Shown here: positions 9,147-17,095 of the stretch, one piece after another
How positions within the stretch are numbered: the stretch's first letter is position 1
Layout: each line of letters opens with the position of its first letter
Assembly (NCBI RefSeq): GCF_001815985.1
Contig: NZ_KV823561.1
Span: 45,352-109,351, forward strand
Source: Corynebacterium sp. HMSC27B11
Lineage (GTDB): Bacteria > Actinomycetota > Actinomycetes > Mycobacteriales > Mycobacteriaceae
Direction of reading: 5' to 3'
Length of the DNA: 64,000 nt
The notes under the pieces: model-generated
Told to the model about the DNA's origin: nothing
Database searches by the model: none
The model's input: only the letters and a program-made list of their open reading frames with translations
Program-made: the position numbers and the translations under genes

Positions 9147-10750
9147 GCCCCACCCCGCAGGAAACGACTCCAGCTCCGCAGGACAACACTTCCCAGCCGG
9201 GTCTGAGTTTCGGCACCGCGGGGCTGCGCGCCCCAGTGGACGTGGGCCCGGATCGTATGAACGTCGCGACCGTCACTCGGGCGACCGCCGGGGTGGCCGA
9301 CTGGCTGATCGCCCAGCATCCAGACCGGGTCGCTGCCGATATCGCGGTAGCGGTGGCCCACGACGCGCGCTACGGTTCCGAGACCTTCGCGCGAGCCACC
9401 GCCGAGGTGTTCGCGGCCAAGGGCTTCACCGTCACCTTGCTGGGTGGCAACAATCCCACCCCGGTGCTGGCCTGGCTGGTGCGCGACCGCGGCCTGGACG
9501 CCGGCGTGCAGATCACCGCCTCGCACAACCCGAAGGGCGATAACGGCTACAAGTTGTACCTTTCTGGTGGCTCCCAGCTGGTCTCCCCCGCCGATCGCGA
9601 GATCGAGGCAGCCATCGCGGCCCAGCCGGCGGCCGAGGAGGTCGCCCGCTCCCGCAGCGTGCAGCTTGAACTCGGCGCATCCCAGGGCTACGAGTCCGCG
9701 ATCAGCGCCCCGGTTGTTAGTAGCGAGAACGCGGTGCTCACCGCACGGCGAGCCCTGACCATCGCCTATACCCCGATGCATGGGGTCGGCGGGGACACGC
9801 TGGAGTCTGTACTGCAAGCCAATGGCTTCGCGGATATCCATGCGGTGGCAGCGCAGCGCTGGCCGGACCCGGAATTCCCGAGCGTGGATTTCCCCAACCC
9901 GGAGGAGCCCGGCGCGACCGACCTGCTGCTCGCACTGGGCAAGGAGGTCGGCGCGGACCTGCTGATCGCACTCGATCCGGATGCGGATCGCTGCATGCTT
10001 GGCGTGCCCACCGGTGGCGAGCCGACCTACCGGATGCTGAGTGGCAACGAGGCCGGCCCGCTGCTGGCCCGCCGCGTGCTCTCTGACGTGGCGGCAGACG
10101 CCGCTGCCCCGCCGGTGGTCGCGACGACCTACGTCTCCTCCCAACTGCTGGGTGTGATGGCCCAGGCCAGCGGGTGGGAGTACGTGGAGACGAAAACGGG
10201 CTTCAAGCACCTGGCGCGTGCGGCGGAAGGTCGCCCCGGGGAGTTGACTTTCGCCTACGAGGAGGCCATCGGCACCTGCCCCACCCCCGGCATCGTCGCA
10301 GATAAGGACGGCATCGCCACCGCGTTGGTCGCGGCAGCGTGGGCGGCGGAGCTCGCCGCGGCGGGACGGAGCCTGGCGGACGAGCTGGTGGCCATCGAGC
10401 AGCAGTTCGGTTGCTTCCGCTCCAGCCAGCTGTCGATCCGCTTGGAGTCCATTGCGCAAGCCACGGACGTCATTAAAAAAATCGCGGCCGCACCGCCGGA
10501 AAACCTGGCGGGGGCCGCGATGAGCGCCGAACTGCTGGGTGACGAGGCCGCGGAGGGGCTGCGCCTGGTGGGTAATGCAGACGGCGTGGCGCTGCGGGTC
10601 GTCGCCCGGCCGAGCGGGACGGAGCCGAAGGCGAAGTTCTACCTGGAGGCCGTGGGCGAGGCCACGGACCGCGAGCAGGTGGAGGCTGCGCTAGCGGCTC
10701 TCGAGGTCGATATTCCGCGGGCCGTAGAGGCGGTCGCCGGCGTCGCCTAG
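9143..10750 (+). CDS. pmmB: Phosphohexomutase (PmmB; phosphomannomutase/phosphoglucomutase family)
   Basis: 535-aa alpha-D-phosphohexomutase. Domain 1 has the catalytic phosphoserine motif [16 protein letters not shown] (about residue 130), domain 2 the Mg-binding loop [12 protein letters not shown], domain 3 the sugar-binding YEEAIGTCP, and domain 4 the phosphate-binding [14 protein letters not shown]. It interconverts hexose (possibly pentose) 1- and 6-phosphates. GTG start within a GTGA overlap with punA. The last 60 bp overlap the 3' end of upp on the opposite strand, so the C-terminal 19 residues of both proteins are encoded in the same DNA. Confidence 0.9.
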   Translation: MSPTPQETTPAPQDNTSQPGLSFGTAGLRAPVDVGPDRMNVATVTRATAGVADWLIAQHPDRVAADIAVAVAHDARYGSETFARATAEVFAAKGFTVTLLGGNNPTPVLAWLVRDRGLDAGVQITASHNPKGDNGYKLYLSGGSQLVSPADREIEAAIAAQPAAEEVARSRSVQLELGASQGYESAISAPVVSSENAVLTARRALTIAYTPMHGVGGDTLESVLQANGFADIHAVAAQRWPDPEFPSVDFPNPEEPGATDLLLALGKEVGADLLIALDPDADRCMLGVPTGGEPTYRMLSGNEAGPLLARRVLSDVAADAAAPPVVATTYVSSQLLGVMAQASGWEYVETKTGFKHLARAAEGRPGELTFAYEEAIGTCPTPGIVADKDGIATALVAAAWAAELAAAGRSLADELVAIEQQFGCFRSSQLSIRLESIAQATDVIKKIAAAPPENLAGAAMSAELLGDEAAEGLRLVGNADGVALRVVARPSGTEPKAKFYLEAVGEATDREQVEAALAALEVDIPRAVEAVAGVA

Positions 10751-11338
10751 GCCCGGATCGATGTAGGCGTTCTCGTCGAGCGCCGGGTCGATCGTGGCGG
10801 TGACGAGCTTTCGCACCGGCAGGCCAGAGTTAACCAGCTTGTCCACGCCCGGCTGGGCGGAGACCATGCACACGCAGGTGATGTCGTCCGCACCATGCTC
10901 GACGAGCAGCTCCACGGCGTTGAGCAGGGAGCCGCCGGTGGCGAGCATCGGGTCGACCAACATGACGGGCTGTCCGGAGAGGTCATCCGGCAGGGCCTCG
11001 AGGTATGGGACTGGCTCGTGGGTCTTCTCGTCGCGGGCCAGGCCGATGAAGCCCACCTGGGCGTCCGGGATCATCGAGAGTGCCGGGTCGATCATTCCGA
11101 GGCCGGCGCGGATGATGGGGACGATGATTGGCGGGTTCTTCAGCCGGTGCCCTTCGGCGGTGGAGACGGGGGTTTCCACGTCGAAGGATTCAGTCTCGAG
11201 GTCGTTGCTGGCCTCGTAGATCAGCATCGCACCGAGGTCCGCGAGGGCGTCGCGGAAGACCACGTTGTTGCTGCGGGCGTCGCGCATAATCGTCAGACGG
11301 GCGCGCACGAGAGGATGATTGACCACCTTGATGTCCAT
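10691..11338 (-). CDS. upp: Uracil phosphoribosyltransferase
   Basis: 215-aa type I phosphoribosyltransferase making UMP from uracil and PRPP (pyrimidine salvage). Motifs: [14 protein letters not shown] at the start, PIIRAGLGM, the PRPP loop [20 protein letters not shown], and the uracil-binding [24 protein letters not shown] near the end. The length is normal (about 210). It is read convergently with pmmB and overlaps it by 60 bp; the overlapping tail is RNIDLESR and the preceding conserved [16 protein letters not shown], so conserved residues of upp lie inside the overlap. A -10-like TAGATT (11351-11346) 7 nt before the ATG suggests leaderless expression. Confidence 0.95.
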   Translation of the reverse strand: MDIKVVNHPLVRARLTIMRDARSNNVVFRDALADLGAMLIYEASNDLETESFDVETPVSTAEGHRLKNPPIIVPIIRAGLGMIDPALSMIPDAQVGFIGLARDEKTHEPVPYLEALPDDLSGQPVMLVDPMLATGGSLLNAVELLVEHGADDITCVCMVSAQPGVDKLVNSGLPVRKLVTATIDPALDENAYIDPGLGDAGDRLYGPRNIDLESR

Positions 11339-11345
11339 GACTCCA

Positions 11346-11351
11346 AATCTA
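11346..11351 (-). promoter_or_regulatory. Putative -10 element of leaderless upp
   Basis: TAGATT on the minus strand ends 7 nt before the upp ATG. Confidence 0.4.
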
Positions 11352-11473
11352 CGTTAAGCACCGGGCACGCGAGAAAATTGGCACGGGCGGGAACCAAATG
11401 ACCGTCCCCGTTGTCTAATACCTCTGAGTTACTTCACGCACCGAGACGATTCAGGGAAGATTCAGGGGGAACA

Positions 11474-11818
11474 ATGGTGCCTTTGACGAACGGTATTGGG
11501 GGACACAGTGGCGGCCAGGTGATCGCCGAGCAGGAGCGAATCCAATCAGCAGCGCAGGAGGCGCGGACGGTGGCAGAGCAGCTGGCTGCGACAGCCCCAC
11601 CGCACACGCCACACGTGGAGCTGCCATTCCTGCCGGAGCTGGGGAGGTTCCTGGCCGCACTGCAGCAGGCCCGGGCTCGGCACCACGAGACCACCGGGGA
11701 GTTGGCGAGGTTCTACCAGGGCGCTGCTGGTGCGCTGGATGAGTTCCGGGGGCGCGTGGACGAGCATGAGCAGGCAGCCCAGGCTGGCTTTGAAGCACTT
11801 GCGGGAGGTGTTCGGTGA
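11474..11818 (+). CDS. Small helical protein, EspC/WXG100-like (possible ESX substrate or chaperone)
   Basis: 114-aa protein read from ATG 11474, preceded by AGGGGGA at 5 nt; the frame is open upstream but without a better start. It has no signal peptide or membrane segment. It consists of two predicted amphipathic helices (about 17-42 and 53-110, Ala/Gln/Glu/Arg-rich with few aromatic residues) joined by a proline-rich turn (ATAPPHTPHVELPF), the general build of the EspC/DUF2580 and WXG100 secretion partners of type VII systems; a clear WXG motif is absent. Its stop overlaps the start of a NlpC/P60 hydrolase that also lacks a signal peptide. The family call is tentative; this could equally be a dedicated chaperone or inhibitor. 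Confidence 0.55.
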   Translation: MVPLTNGIGGHSGGQVIAEQERIQSAAQEARTVAEQLAATAPPHTPHVELPFLPELGRFLAALQQARARHHETTGELARFYQGAAGALDEFRGRVDEHEQAAQAGFEALAGGVR

Positions 11819-12930
11819 TGAGTGCACCTGTTTTGGCACCAGCTGGAGGGGACGTGATCGAGGACGTGGCCGGCTCCGTTCTTGGGGAGATGGCTGGCTC
11901 CGTGCTCGGCGGAGGCGGCTGCATCCCGGATTTTCTGGGGCTCGTGGAGCCCATCGCAGCCCTCATCCCACAGCCGCTACAGCCTGGAGTGTCCGCGCTG
12001 TTGGGCTCCGGGGTCAGCGGGCTCGCCGGGGAGGTCATCCAGACAGTCGGGTCGGCTGTGCTCGGCGAGGCCGGTGGGGCGATGGCCGCCAAGTTCGCAC
12101 AAGGTTCGGCTGCGGTGGACCTCATTGAGGAAGTCCGCCAGGGGCTGGACGCGGTCGCTGGGCGCGGGCAGCAGGCCGTCCTGGCGGCGATCGAGGATGT
12201 CGGGGCAATCGCGATGGAAGCCCTGGCGGAGATCGGCGGTGCGATGAATCCGGTGCAGCTGCTCGGCCCGACTGCACCGGTGGCGCTGGCGGAGGCGCAG
12301 GCGATTGCTTGCAAGCACCTGGGCAGGGCGGAGGCCCGCGTGCAGGCGCTAGGCCAGGAGTTGCTGGGGCTGGGAGCTGAGGCGACGGCCACAGCGGTGC
12401 CGGCGGAGGCGATCCCGGCAGTACCCGCGCCGTCCGAGGGGGCGAACAGACAGCCTCCCGCAGCGGCGAACGCGGGTAGCGCCACGGGACCCGAAGTGGC
12501 TCACGGTGACGCCGCGGATTCCAGCGACGCTGCGGAATCCAGCGACGCTGTGGCATCCAGCGATGCTGTGGCAGGTGCCCCGACGGAGGCAGCGGCCAAG
12601 GCCGTGGCCGCAGCGAAGACGCAGCTGGGCACCCCGTACGTGTGGGGCGGCACCACGCCAGGCCAGGGCTTCGACTGCTCCGGTTTCGTCCAGTGGGCCT
12701 ACGGGCAAGCTGGGGTGGAGCTGCCCCGCCTGGCCGATCAGCAGGCGGTGGGACCGCAGATCCCGATGGATCAGGTGCAGCCCGGGGATCTGGCGGTGTG
12801 GGATGGTCACGTGGCGATGGTCATCGAAGACGGCCAGCTGATCGAGGCGGGCGACCCGGTGGGTATCAGCCCGATCCGCACGGAGAATATCGGCATGGGT
12901 TTCCACGGTTTCTACCGCCCCACCGGCTAG
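11818..12930 (+). CDS. NlpC/P60 (C40) cell-wall peptidase with long Ala/Gly-rich N-terminal domain
   Basis: 370-aa protein. The C-terminal 110 residues are a NlpC/P60 endopeptidase: AKTQLGTPYVWGG, catalytic Cys287 in DCSGFVQW, PRLADQQ, GDLAVWDGHVAMVIE with His331, then GFYRPTG. Such domains cut gamma-D-Glu to diaminopimelate bonds in peptidoglycan. Residues 1-170 are mildly hydrophobic helices (GDVIEDVAGSVLGEMAGSVLGG and similar), not a Sec signal. The linker 200-260 has repeated SSDA units. The start overlaps the stop of the EspC-like gene (TGATG). A wall hydrolase without a signal peptide, coupled to a small helical protein, fits type VII export; in C40 enzymes such as RipA export is normally by signal peptide. 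Alternative start GTG 11815 adds one residue. Confidence 0.8.
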   Translation: MSAPVLAPAGGDVIEDVAGSVLGEMAGSVLGGGGCIPDFLGLVEPIAALIPQPLQPGVSALLGSGVSGLAGEVIQTVGSAVLGEAGGAMAAKFAQGSAAVDLIEEVRQGLDAVAGRGQQAVLAAIEDVGAIAMEALAEIGGAMNPVQLLGPTAPVALAEAQAIACKHLGRAEARVQALGQELLGLGAEATATAVPAEAIPAVPAPSEGANRQPPAAANAGSATGPEVAHGDAADSSDAAESSDAVASSDAVAGAPTEAAAKAVAAAKTQLGTPYVWGGTTPGQGFDCSGFVQWAYGQAGVELPRLADQQAVGPQIPMDQVQPGDLAVWDGHVAMVIEDGQLIEAGDPVGISPIRTENIGMGFHGFYRPTG

Positions 12931-12957
12931 CTGGGGTTAGTCTGTGGGCACTGAAAA

Positions 12958-13059
12958 GGTTCACTGAGCTAGTTCGCACTGGTTCAGTTCAGGCTCGGCC
13001 GGTTCACGCTGGGTCGGTCCAGGCTGGGTCGGTTTAACACAGAGCCGGTTTAACAAAGG
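12958..13059 (+). repeat. Degenerate tandem GGTTyA repeats ahead of small ORF
   Basis: Seven consecutive units each begin with a GGTT/GGTC-like core (12958, 12972, 12981, 13001, 13016, 13031, 13047). The clearest pair is the 15-mers at 13001-13015 and 13016-13030 (13 of 15 identical), followed by two GGTTTAACA units at 13031 and 13047. The array fills the gap between the NlpC gene and the 58-aa ORF and ends at its ribosome site. It could be a multi-copy operator or simple slippage-derived repeat. Confidence 0.6.
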
Positions 13060-13072
13060 GGGATTTCACAAC

Positions 13073-13249
13073 ATGGGTGGGGCTCATTCTTCCCGGAGCG
13101 TTCCGGGCTTGGCGCGGATCGTCACGCAGCCGGAGGAACAGGAATATCTTCAGGCGCAGTTCCTGGGCGCACCCCCTGCTGTGGTGCCGAAGGTGCTCGA
13201 TGCCCGGCTTCGCAATGTCGAGGCTATGAGTTCCGATCCGGCCGGGTAG
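13073..13249 (+). CDS. Small 58-aa protein of unknown function
   Basis: 58-residue ORF, MGGAHSSRSVPGLARIVTQ at the start and SDPAG at the end. It is preceded by an AAAGGGGGA ribosome site 9 nt before the ATG, and its stop lies 11 nt before the next gene, so the two probably form one transcript. The codon third positions are GC-rich like its neighbours. The sequence EEQEYLQAQFLGAPPAVVPKVLDARLRNVEAM suggests two short helices. No membrane segment, no cysteine. No family recognised. Confidence 0.6.
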   Translation: MGGAHSSRSVPGLARIVTQPEEQEYLQAQFLGAPPAVVPKVLDARLRNVEAMSSDPAG

Positions 13250-13260
13250 AATCCGCAATC

Positions 13261-14541
13261 ATGGCAGCTTCCAAACCGACAACGTTTAAACCAAACCAGC
13301 TCGTGACGCTGAAGATGGAGACCACCAGCGGCACCTGGTACACCGTCTGGGCCCCGCTGTGGGTCGTCAGGGGCGAAAAGTGGCAGGCATTCCTGGGTAA
13401 GGACGACACGATCTCCGTGTTCTCCTCCCCCGCCGAGCTCCACGCCTACGTTGTCGGCAGCAACGATCACGTCCTCGCCGAACACCCGAAGTGGAAGGAG
13501 CTCAAGGCGGACGCCGATGCCCAGATGTCGGCGCAGAAGATCCAGGAGATCTCCCTGATCGAGGCTCCGAACCAGCTGGCCGGCCGGGCAAGCTACGAGA
13601 ACGTCCGGGACGTCAGCCGCGCGTACCGCCTGCTGCAGTCCATCGGCGGTGTCGCTGGCATCGAGTCGATCAACAAATGGTTCGGCTCCTATTCCATGCT
13701 GCAGAACATCTACCGCGGCGCGGACCACTACTCCGGCCAGAACGGTGTCGAAGAGTGGACCGCGATGGGTCGCATCGTGCTCGGCGCCTGGGCGGAGATG
13801 CTCGACGACCTCGAGGACGGCCTCACCGAGGTCGAGGTGGACGAGACGGCCGTCGCGGAGTCCCAGAAGCGCATCGACGCAGTCGAGAAGGCCGCGGCCG
13901 ATGCCAGCGCTGCTGCCGCGAAGAAGCGGGAGGACGCCGCCGCGGAGAAGGCCGCCGCTGGCAGCACCGCCGACGAAGACACCGACCCGTACGACAAGAC
14001 GCTATGGGCACAGGCCGGTATCGACCCGATCCGCATCTCCCTGAACGGCCAGCGGGTCTACACCCTGCGCTGCTACGTGGGAGGCAAGCCGGTGTTCCTG
14101 GGCCGTCACGGCCAGATCAACACTTTCCCCAATCCTCGCTCCCTGGTGCGCTGGCTCATCGACGCCCCGCAGCACGACCTTGAGGAGATGGAGACCTGGG
14201 GCGACATCGTCCAGGCCGCGAATGCCGGCGAGTTGGAGGTCACGGTTCACGACCTGAACCAGTACACCTTCACCGGGCTGCGCGAGGACATCGGCAAGTC
14301 CGTGGACGCGGTGGATCCGAAGCAGCTGAGCCGCGCTTATGAGCTGCTGGCCGACGCCGCCGACTGGGCGGGCGACGATGCTGTGAACAAGGTTCTGGTC
14401 GGCTTCCCGCGCCTGCAGACCTACATCGCCTACGTCACGGGCTCGCCGTCCGGCACCACGCCGACCGCGCCCTTCGACGAGGAGGTGCGCGGCTGGAAGC
14501 AGCTGGAGGATGACCTCATCAAGCGCTTCAGCAAGTTCTAG
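13261..14541 (+). CDS. Conserved protein with internal duplication, function unknown
   Basis: 426-aa soluble protein. Two copies of the same module are visible. Copy 1 (about 14-175) has a strand-rich start (TWYTVWAPLWVVRGEKWQAFLG, SPAELHAYVV) followed by DVSRAYRLLQSIGG and INKWFGSYSMLQNIYRG. Copy 2 (about 255-410) has RVYTLRCYVGGKPVFLGRHG, NPRSLVRWLI, then QLSRAYELLADAADW and VNKVLVGFPRLQTYIAYVTG. They are joined by an Ala/Glu/Lys coiled-coil-like linker (about 195-240). An acidic-residue-rich composition and the lack of a signal peptide indicate a cytosolic role. The position downstream of upp resembles Rv3311 in M. tuberculosis (from memory, unverified). Confidence 0.8.
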   Translation: MAASKPTTFKPNQLVTLKMETTSGTWYTVWAPLWVVRGEKWQAFLGKDDTISVFSSPAELHAYVVGSNDHVLAEHPKWKELKADADAQMSAQKIQEISLIEAPNQLAGRASYENVRDVSRAYRLLQSIGGVAGIESINKWFGSYSMLQNIYRGADHYSGQNGVEEWTAMGRIVLGAWAEMLDDLEDGLTEVEVDETAVAESQKRIDAVEKAAADASAAAAKKREDAAAEKAAAGSTADEDTDPYDKTLWAQAGIDPIRISLNGQRVYTLRCYVGGKPVFLGRHGQINTFPNPRSLVRWLIDAPQHDLEEMETWGDIVQAANAGELEVTVHDLNQYTFTGLREDIGKSVDAVDPKQLSRAYELLADAADWAGDDAVNKVLVGFPRLQTYIAYVTGSPSGTTPTAPFDEEVRGWKQLEDDLIKRFSKF

Positions 14542-14570
14542 CGTGAGCCGCTAGCTGCCTAAGAAAAGCT

Positions 14571-14616
14571 GAAAGGGCGCCTCCCGAAAGGATGATCTTT
14601 CGGGAGGCGCCCTTTC
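14571..14616. terminator. Strong bidirectional terminator hairpin
   Basis: Perfect 20-bp stem, 14571-14590 against 14597-14616, with a 6-nt loop (GATGAT). GAAAG/CTTTC ends give short A and T tracts on either side. It separates the convergent 426-aa gene and the Q-rich membrane protein gene. Confidence 0.9.
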
Positions 14617-14722
14617 ATGTGCTTCTAGACCCGTATCCCTGGCGCTGAGCTGACCCCAGCCTGCCACGGCAGCCACCAGCCGTGCGTACCGGGTCAGGGC
14701 TCAGTGAGTCCCATGGAGCTCG

Positions 14723-16024
14723 CTAGTTCTGCGGGGTGTCTCCGCCATTGGCCTGGTCATCGGACTGGCCGAGCTGGTTTCCGTCAGTTGGGGTGCCCTG
14801 CTCATTGGAGGTCGAGTTCTGAGCCGGACCACCGTACTGCTGACCCGGGCCCTGCTGCGGCTGACCGCCGTACTGCTGAGGCTGACCATAACCCTGTGGC
14901 TGGCCCTGCCAGTTCCCCTGCTGTGGCTGGCCACCGTATTGCTGCGGCTGGGCCTGCCAATTGCCCTGCTGTGGCTGGCCACCGTACTGCTGACCCTGCC
15001 AGTTCCCCTGCGGCTGCGCAGGCTGCTGGGCAGCATTGGCCTGCTTGCTGGAGCGGTTCGCCACATCACCAAGGAACTTATTGCGCTGCGCGTCGATCTC
15101 CGCAGGCTTCTTCACGATCAGCCACACGCCCACTGCGATGGTGAGGAGGCTGATGAGAACGCTGAGGTAGAAACCAAATCCCTTACCCTGCTCGCTCAAG
15201 TTCACCATGTCCAGGAAGTCCTCCGCATCGGAGCTGATCAGCTCCCGCAGCTGCGAAGAGAAGATGATCGCGTACAGAACTCCCAGTCCACCCGAGGCAG
15301 CGGCCAAGATACCCGCCATCTTGAACTTGAGGTTACGGAAGACCAACACCGCCGCGGCCACCACGAGGGCCAGGACGACGACCTCCACGAGGAACGCCTG
15401 CCAGAGAAATTCGCGTTCGGTATGCTTGCCCTCGAACGGAATCTCTGCGGCGACCTTTAGGGAGCCGAAGCCGTTGATCTTCACATCCCCGCCTGCCGTG
15501 ACCCCCATGAAGGAAGCCGAGGCACTCATCCGGTACCACGCGAGCAGTCCTGCGATCAGCTGAAGCACGGCGAGAATGCCAAGGATGCCGCCCATCAGGC
15601 GCGGCAGTGCCTTGCTCTGCAGACTCGTCGCCGCCGCGAAGGCACGCTGCCCCACGGCGGCGCTGATCTTCTCCGCGGTTCCAGGGCCAGAGTTACCTGG
15701 CTGCTGTGCCTGCCAGTTGCCCTGGGGCTGGCCCTGCCAGTTCTGTGGTGCCTGCTGGCCTTGCCAGTTGCTCTGCTGAGGTTGGACGTAGGCCTGCTGG
15801 GGCTGTGCTTGCCAATTGCCCTGGGGTGGTGTCTGCCAGTTCTGTGGTGCCTGCTGGCCCTGCCAGTTCCCCTGCGGCTGCCCATAGCCCTGCTGGGGCT
15901 GGCCCTGCCAGTACTGTGGCGGCTGCGGTGGCTGCTGTGGCTGCGCGGTACCGCCCTGGGATGCGGGCTGCCCGCCCTCCTCAGGTGTGTTGTTCTGGTG
16001 CCCGTTCGATTCCGGGTTCGTCAT
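14723..16024 (-). CDS. Four-helix membrane protein with glutamine/proline-rich low-complexity tails
   Basis: 433-aa protein. Residues 20-115 and 335-415 are low-complexity repeats built on NWQGQPQ, QPQQ and QYGGQPQQG; between them are four membrane segments (about 143-164, 211-230, 236-255, 283-304) with an extracytoplasmic stretch at 168-208. Both tails are predicted cytosolic. Downstream of TM4 is a basic/acidic helix (KKPAEIDAQRNKFLGDVANRSSK). The ATG has GAGG 8 nt upstream. Corynebacteria often encode Pro/Gln-rich membrane proteins ahead of DUF-type TM domains, but I do not recognise the TM domain. A 20-bp palindrome lies in its leader. Confidence 0.8.
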   Translation of the reverse strand: MTNPESNGHQNNTPEEGGQPASQGGTAQPQQPPQPPQYWQGQPQQGYGQPQGNWQGQQAPQNWQTPPQGNWQAQPQQAYVQPQQSNWQGQQAPQNWQGQPQGNWQAQQPGNSGPGTAEKISAAVGQRAFAAATSLQSKALPRLMGGILGILAVLQLIAGLLAWYRMSASASFMGVTAGGDVKINGFGSLKVAAEIPFEGKHTEREFLWQAFLVEVVVLALVVAAAVLVFRNLKFKMAGILAAASGGLGVLYAIIFSSQLRELISSDAEDFLDMVNLSEQGKGFGFYLSVLISLLTIAVGVWLIVKKPAEIDAQRNKFLGDVANRSSKQANAAQQPAQPQGNWQGQQYGGQPQQGNWQAQPQQYGGQPQQGNWQGQPQGYGQPQQYGGQPQQGPGQQYGGPAQNSTSNEQGTPTDGNQLGQSDDQANGGDTPQN

Positions 16025-16050
16025 AGTGAATCCTCAACTCGATGAAAAAT

Positions 16051-16070
16051 ATATGAGACTTAGCTCATAT
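16051..16070. promoter_or_regulatory. 20-bp palindrome in leader of Q-rich membrane protein gene
   Basis: ATATGAG-ACTTAG-CTCATAT is a perfect 7-6-7 inverted repeat, 27 bp upstream of the gene's start and in an AT-rich island of otherwise GC-rich DNA. A T-run follows it on the plus strand. It could be an operator or, read toward the ABC operon, part of a terminator. Confidence 0.5.
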
Positions 16071-16192
16071 TTTTTAATTCTCGGCTACACCTTAAAGCAC
16101 CGGTCGAGCGCATTCAATCGCCCCCCTTAAGAATCGGCCCAGCCCCCACTCTGGGATCCCCCGCATCCCCCCCCCGCAGCCAGCCCTCGCCG

Positions 16193-17095
16193 CTAGCTGC
16201 GCAGCTCGTGGCTCAGCGCGTCCAGCTCCCCGCCGCCGGACATCTCCACCGTGAGCTCCTCCAGTGTGACGTCTTCCAAGTCAGCGTTCATCACCTGCTC
16301 GCCCATGTTCAGCATCATGAAGCGATCCCCCACCAGGTAGGCGTGGTGCGGGTTGTGGGTGATGAAGATGACCGCCACCCCGGACTCCCGGGCCTTCTTC
16401 ACGAAGCGCAGCACCATGCCGGACTGCTTCACACCCAGTGCTGCGGTCGGCTCGTCCAGGATCAGCACGCGCGCGCCGAAGTAGATCGCCCGGGCGATCG
16501 CCACAACCTGCCGCTGGCCACCGGACAGCGTGCTGATCGGCACCTCCACATCCGGCAGATCCACGCCCATCTTCTCCAGCTGCTCGGCGGTAATCTCGCG
16601 CATCTCGTCGGCCTTCAGCCGCCCCAGCGCGCCAGTGAGCTCCTGGCCCAGGAAGAAGTTCCGCCACACGGACATCTGCCCCACCACCGCGAGATCCTGA
16701 TACACGGTGGCAATCCCCCGGTCGAGGGCGTCCTTCGGGTTGCGCAGCCTCGCTGGCTCCCCGTCGATCAGCATCTCGCCGCCGGTGGGCTGGTGCAGCC
16801 CAGAAAGCGCCTTAATCAGCGTGGACTTACCAGCGCCGTTATCTCCCAGCACGCAGGTCACGGTGCCGGGGCGGATCTCCATGTCGATGCCCTTGAGCAC
16901 CAGGCGCTCGCCGTAGGCCTTTTCCAGGCCGCGCATCTCGATGATCGGCGGGGTGGCGCCGTCCTCGGCGCCGGGGACGTCCTTATCAGCAGCGCCGTCG
17001 GCAACGGCGCCCTTATCGGCGACGACGTCGCCTGCCGCGCCCGTCCCGGTCGACGTCACCGTCGCCGCGTCCTTCCGCTTGTTTCTGCGAGTCAC
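16193..17095 (-). CDS. Sugar ABC transporter ATP-binding protein (FrcA-like)
   Basis: 300-aa ATPase. After a 48-residue Ala/Asp/Gly-rich lead come Walker A GDNGAGKST, Q-loop VYQDLAV, signature LSGGQRQ, Walker B VLILDEPTAAL and switch FITHNPHHA. It is a single ATPase domain, unlike the two-domain RbsA type, as in FrcA-like carbohydrate systems of the CUT2 family. GTG start overlaps the permease stop by 4 bp. Its partners are the permease and lipoprotein upstream; the substrate, probably a monosaccharide, is not readable. Confidence 0.9.
   Translation of the reverse strand: MTRRNKRKDAATVTSTGTGAAGDVVADKGAVADGAADKDVPGAEDGATPPIIEMRGLEKAYGERLVLKGIDMEIRPGTVTCVLGDNGAGKSTLIKALSGLHQPTGGEMLIDGEPARLRNPKDALDRGIATVYQDLAVVGQMSVWRNFFLGQELTGALGRLKADEMREITAEQLEKMGVDLPDVEVPISTLSGGQRQVVAIARAIYFGARVLILDEPTAALGVKQSGMVLRFVKKARESGVAVIFITHNPHHAYLVGDRFMMLNMGEQVMNADLEDVTLEELTVEMSGGGELDALSHELRS

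Noticed and set aside
12506..12841. Alternative frames inside the NlpC gene
   Set aside because: The NlpC frame carries catalytic motifs; the others show Arg/Pro/Ser-rich composition typical of off-frame reading.
12958..13059. Degenerate repeats as a CRISPR or IS end
   Set aside because: Units are 9-20 bp and abut one another with no spacers; no transposase or flanking duplication is seen.
14800..15960. Short repeats as a CRISPR array
   Set aside because: Repeats are coding (QGNWQ units), contiguous and lack unique spacers of constant length.
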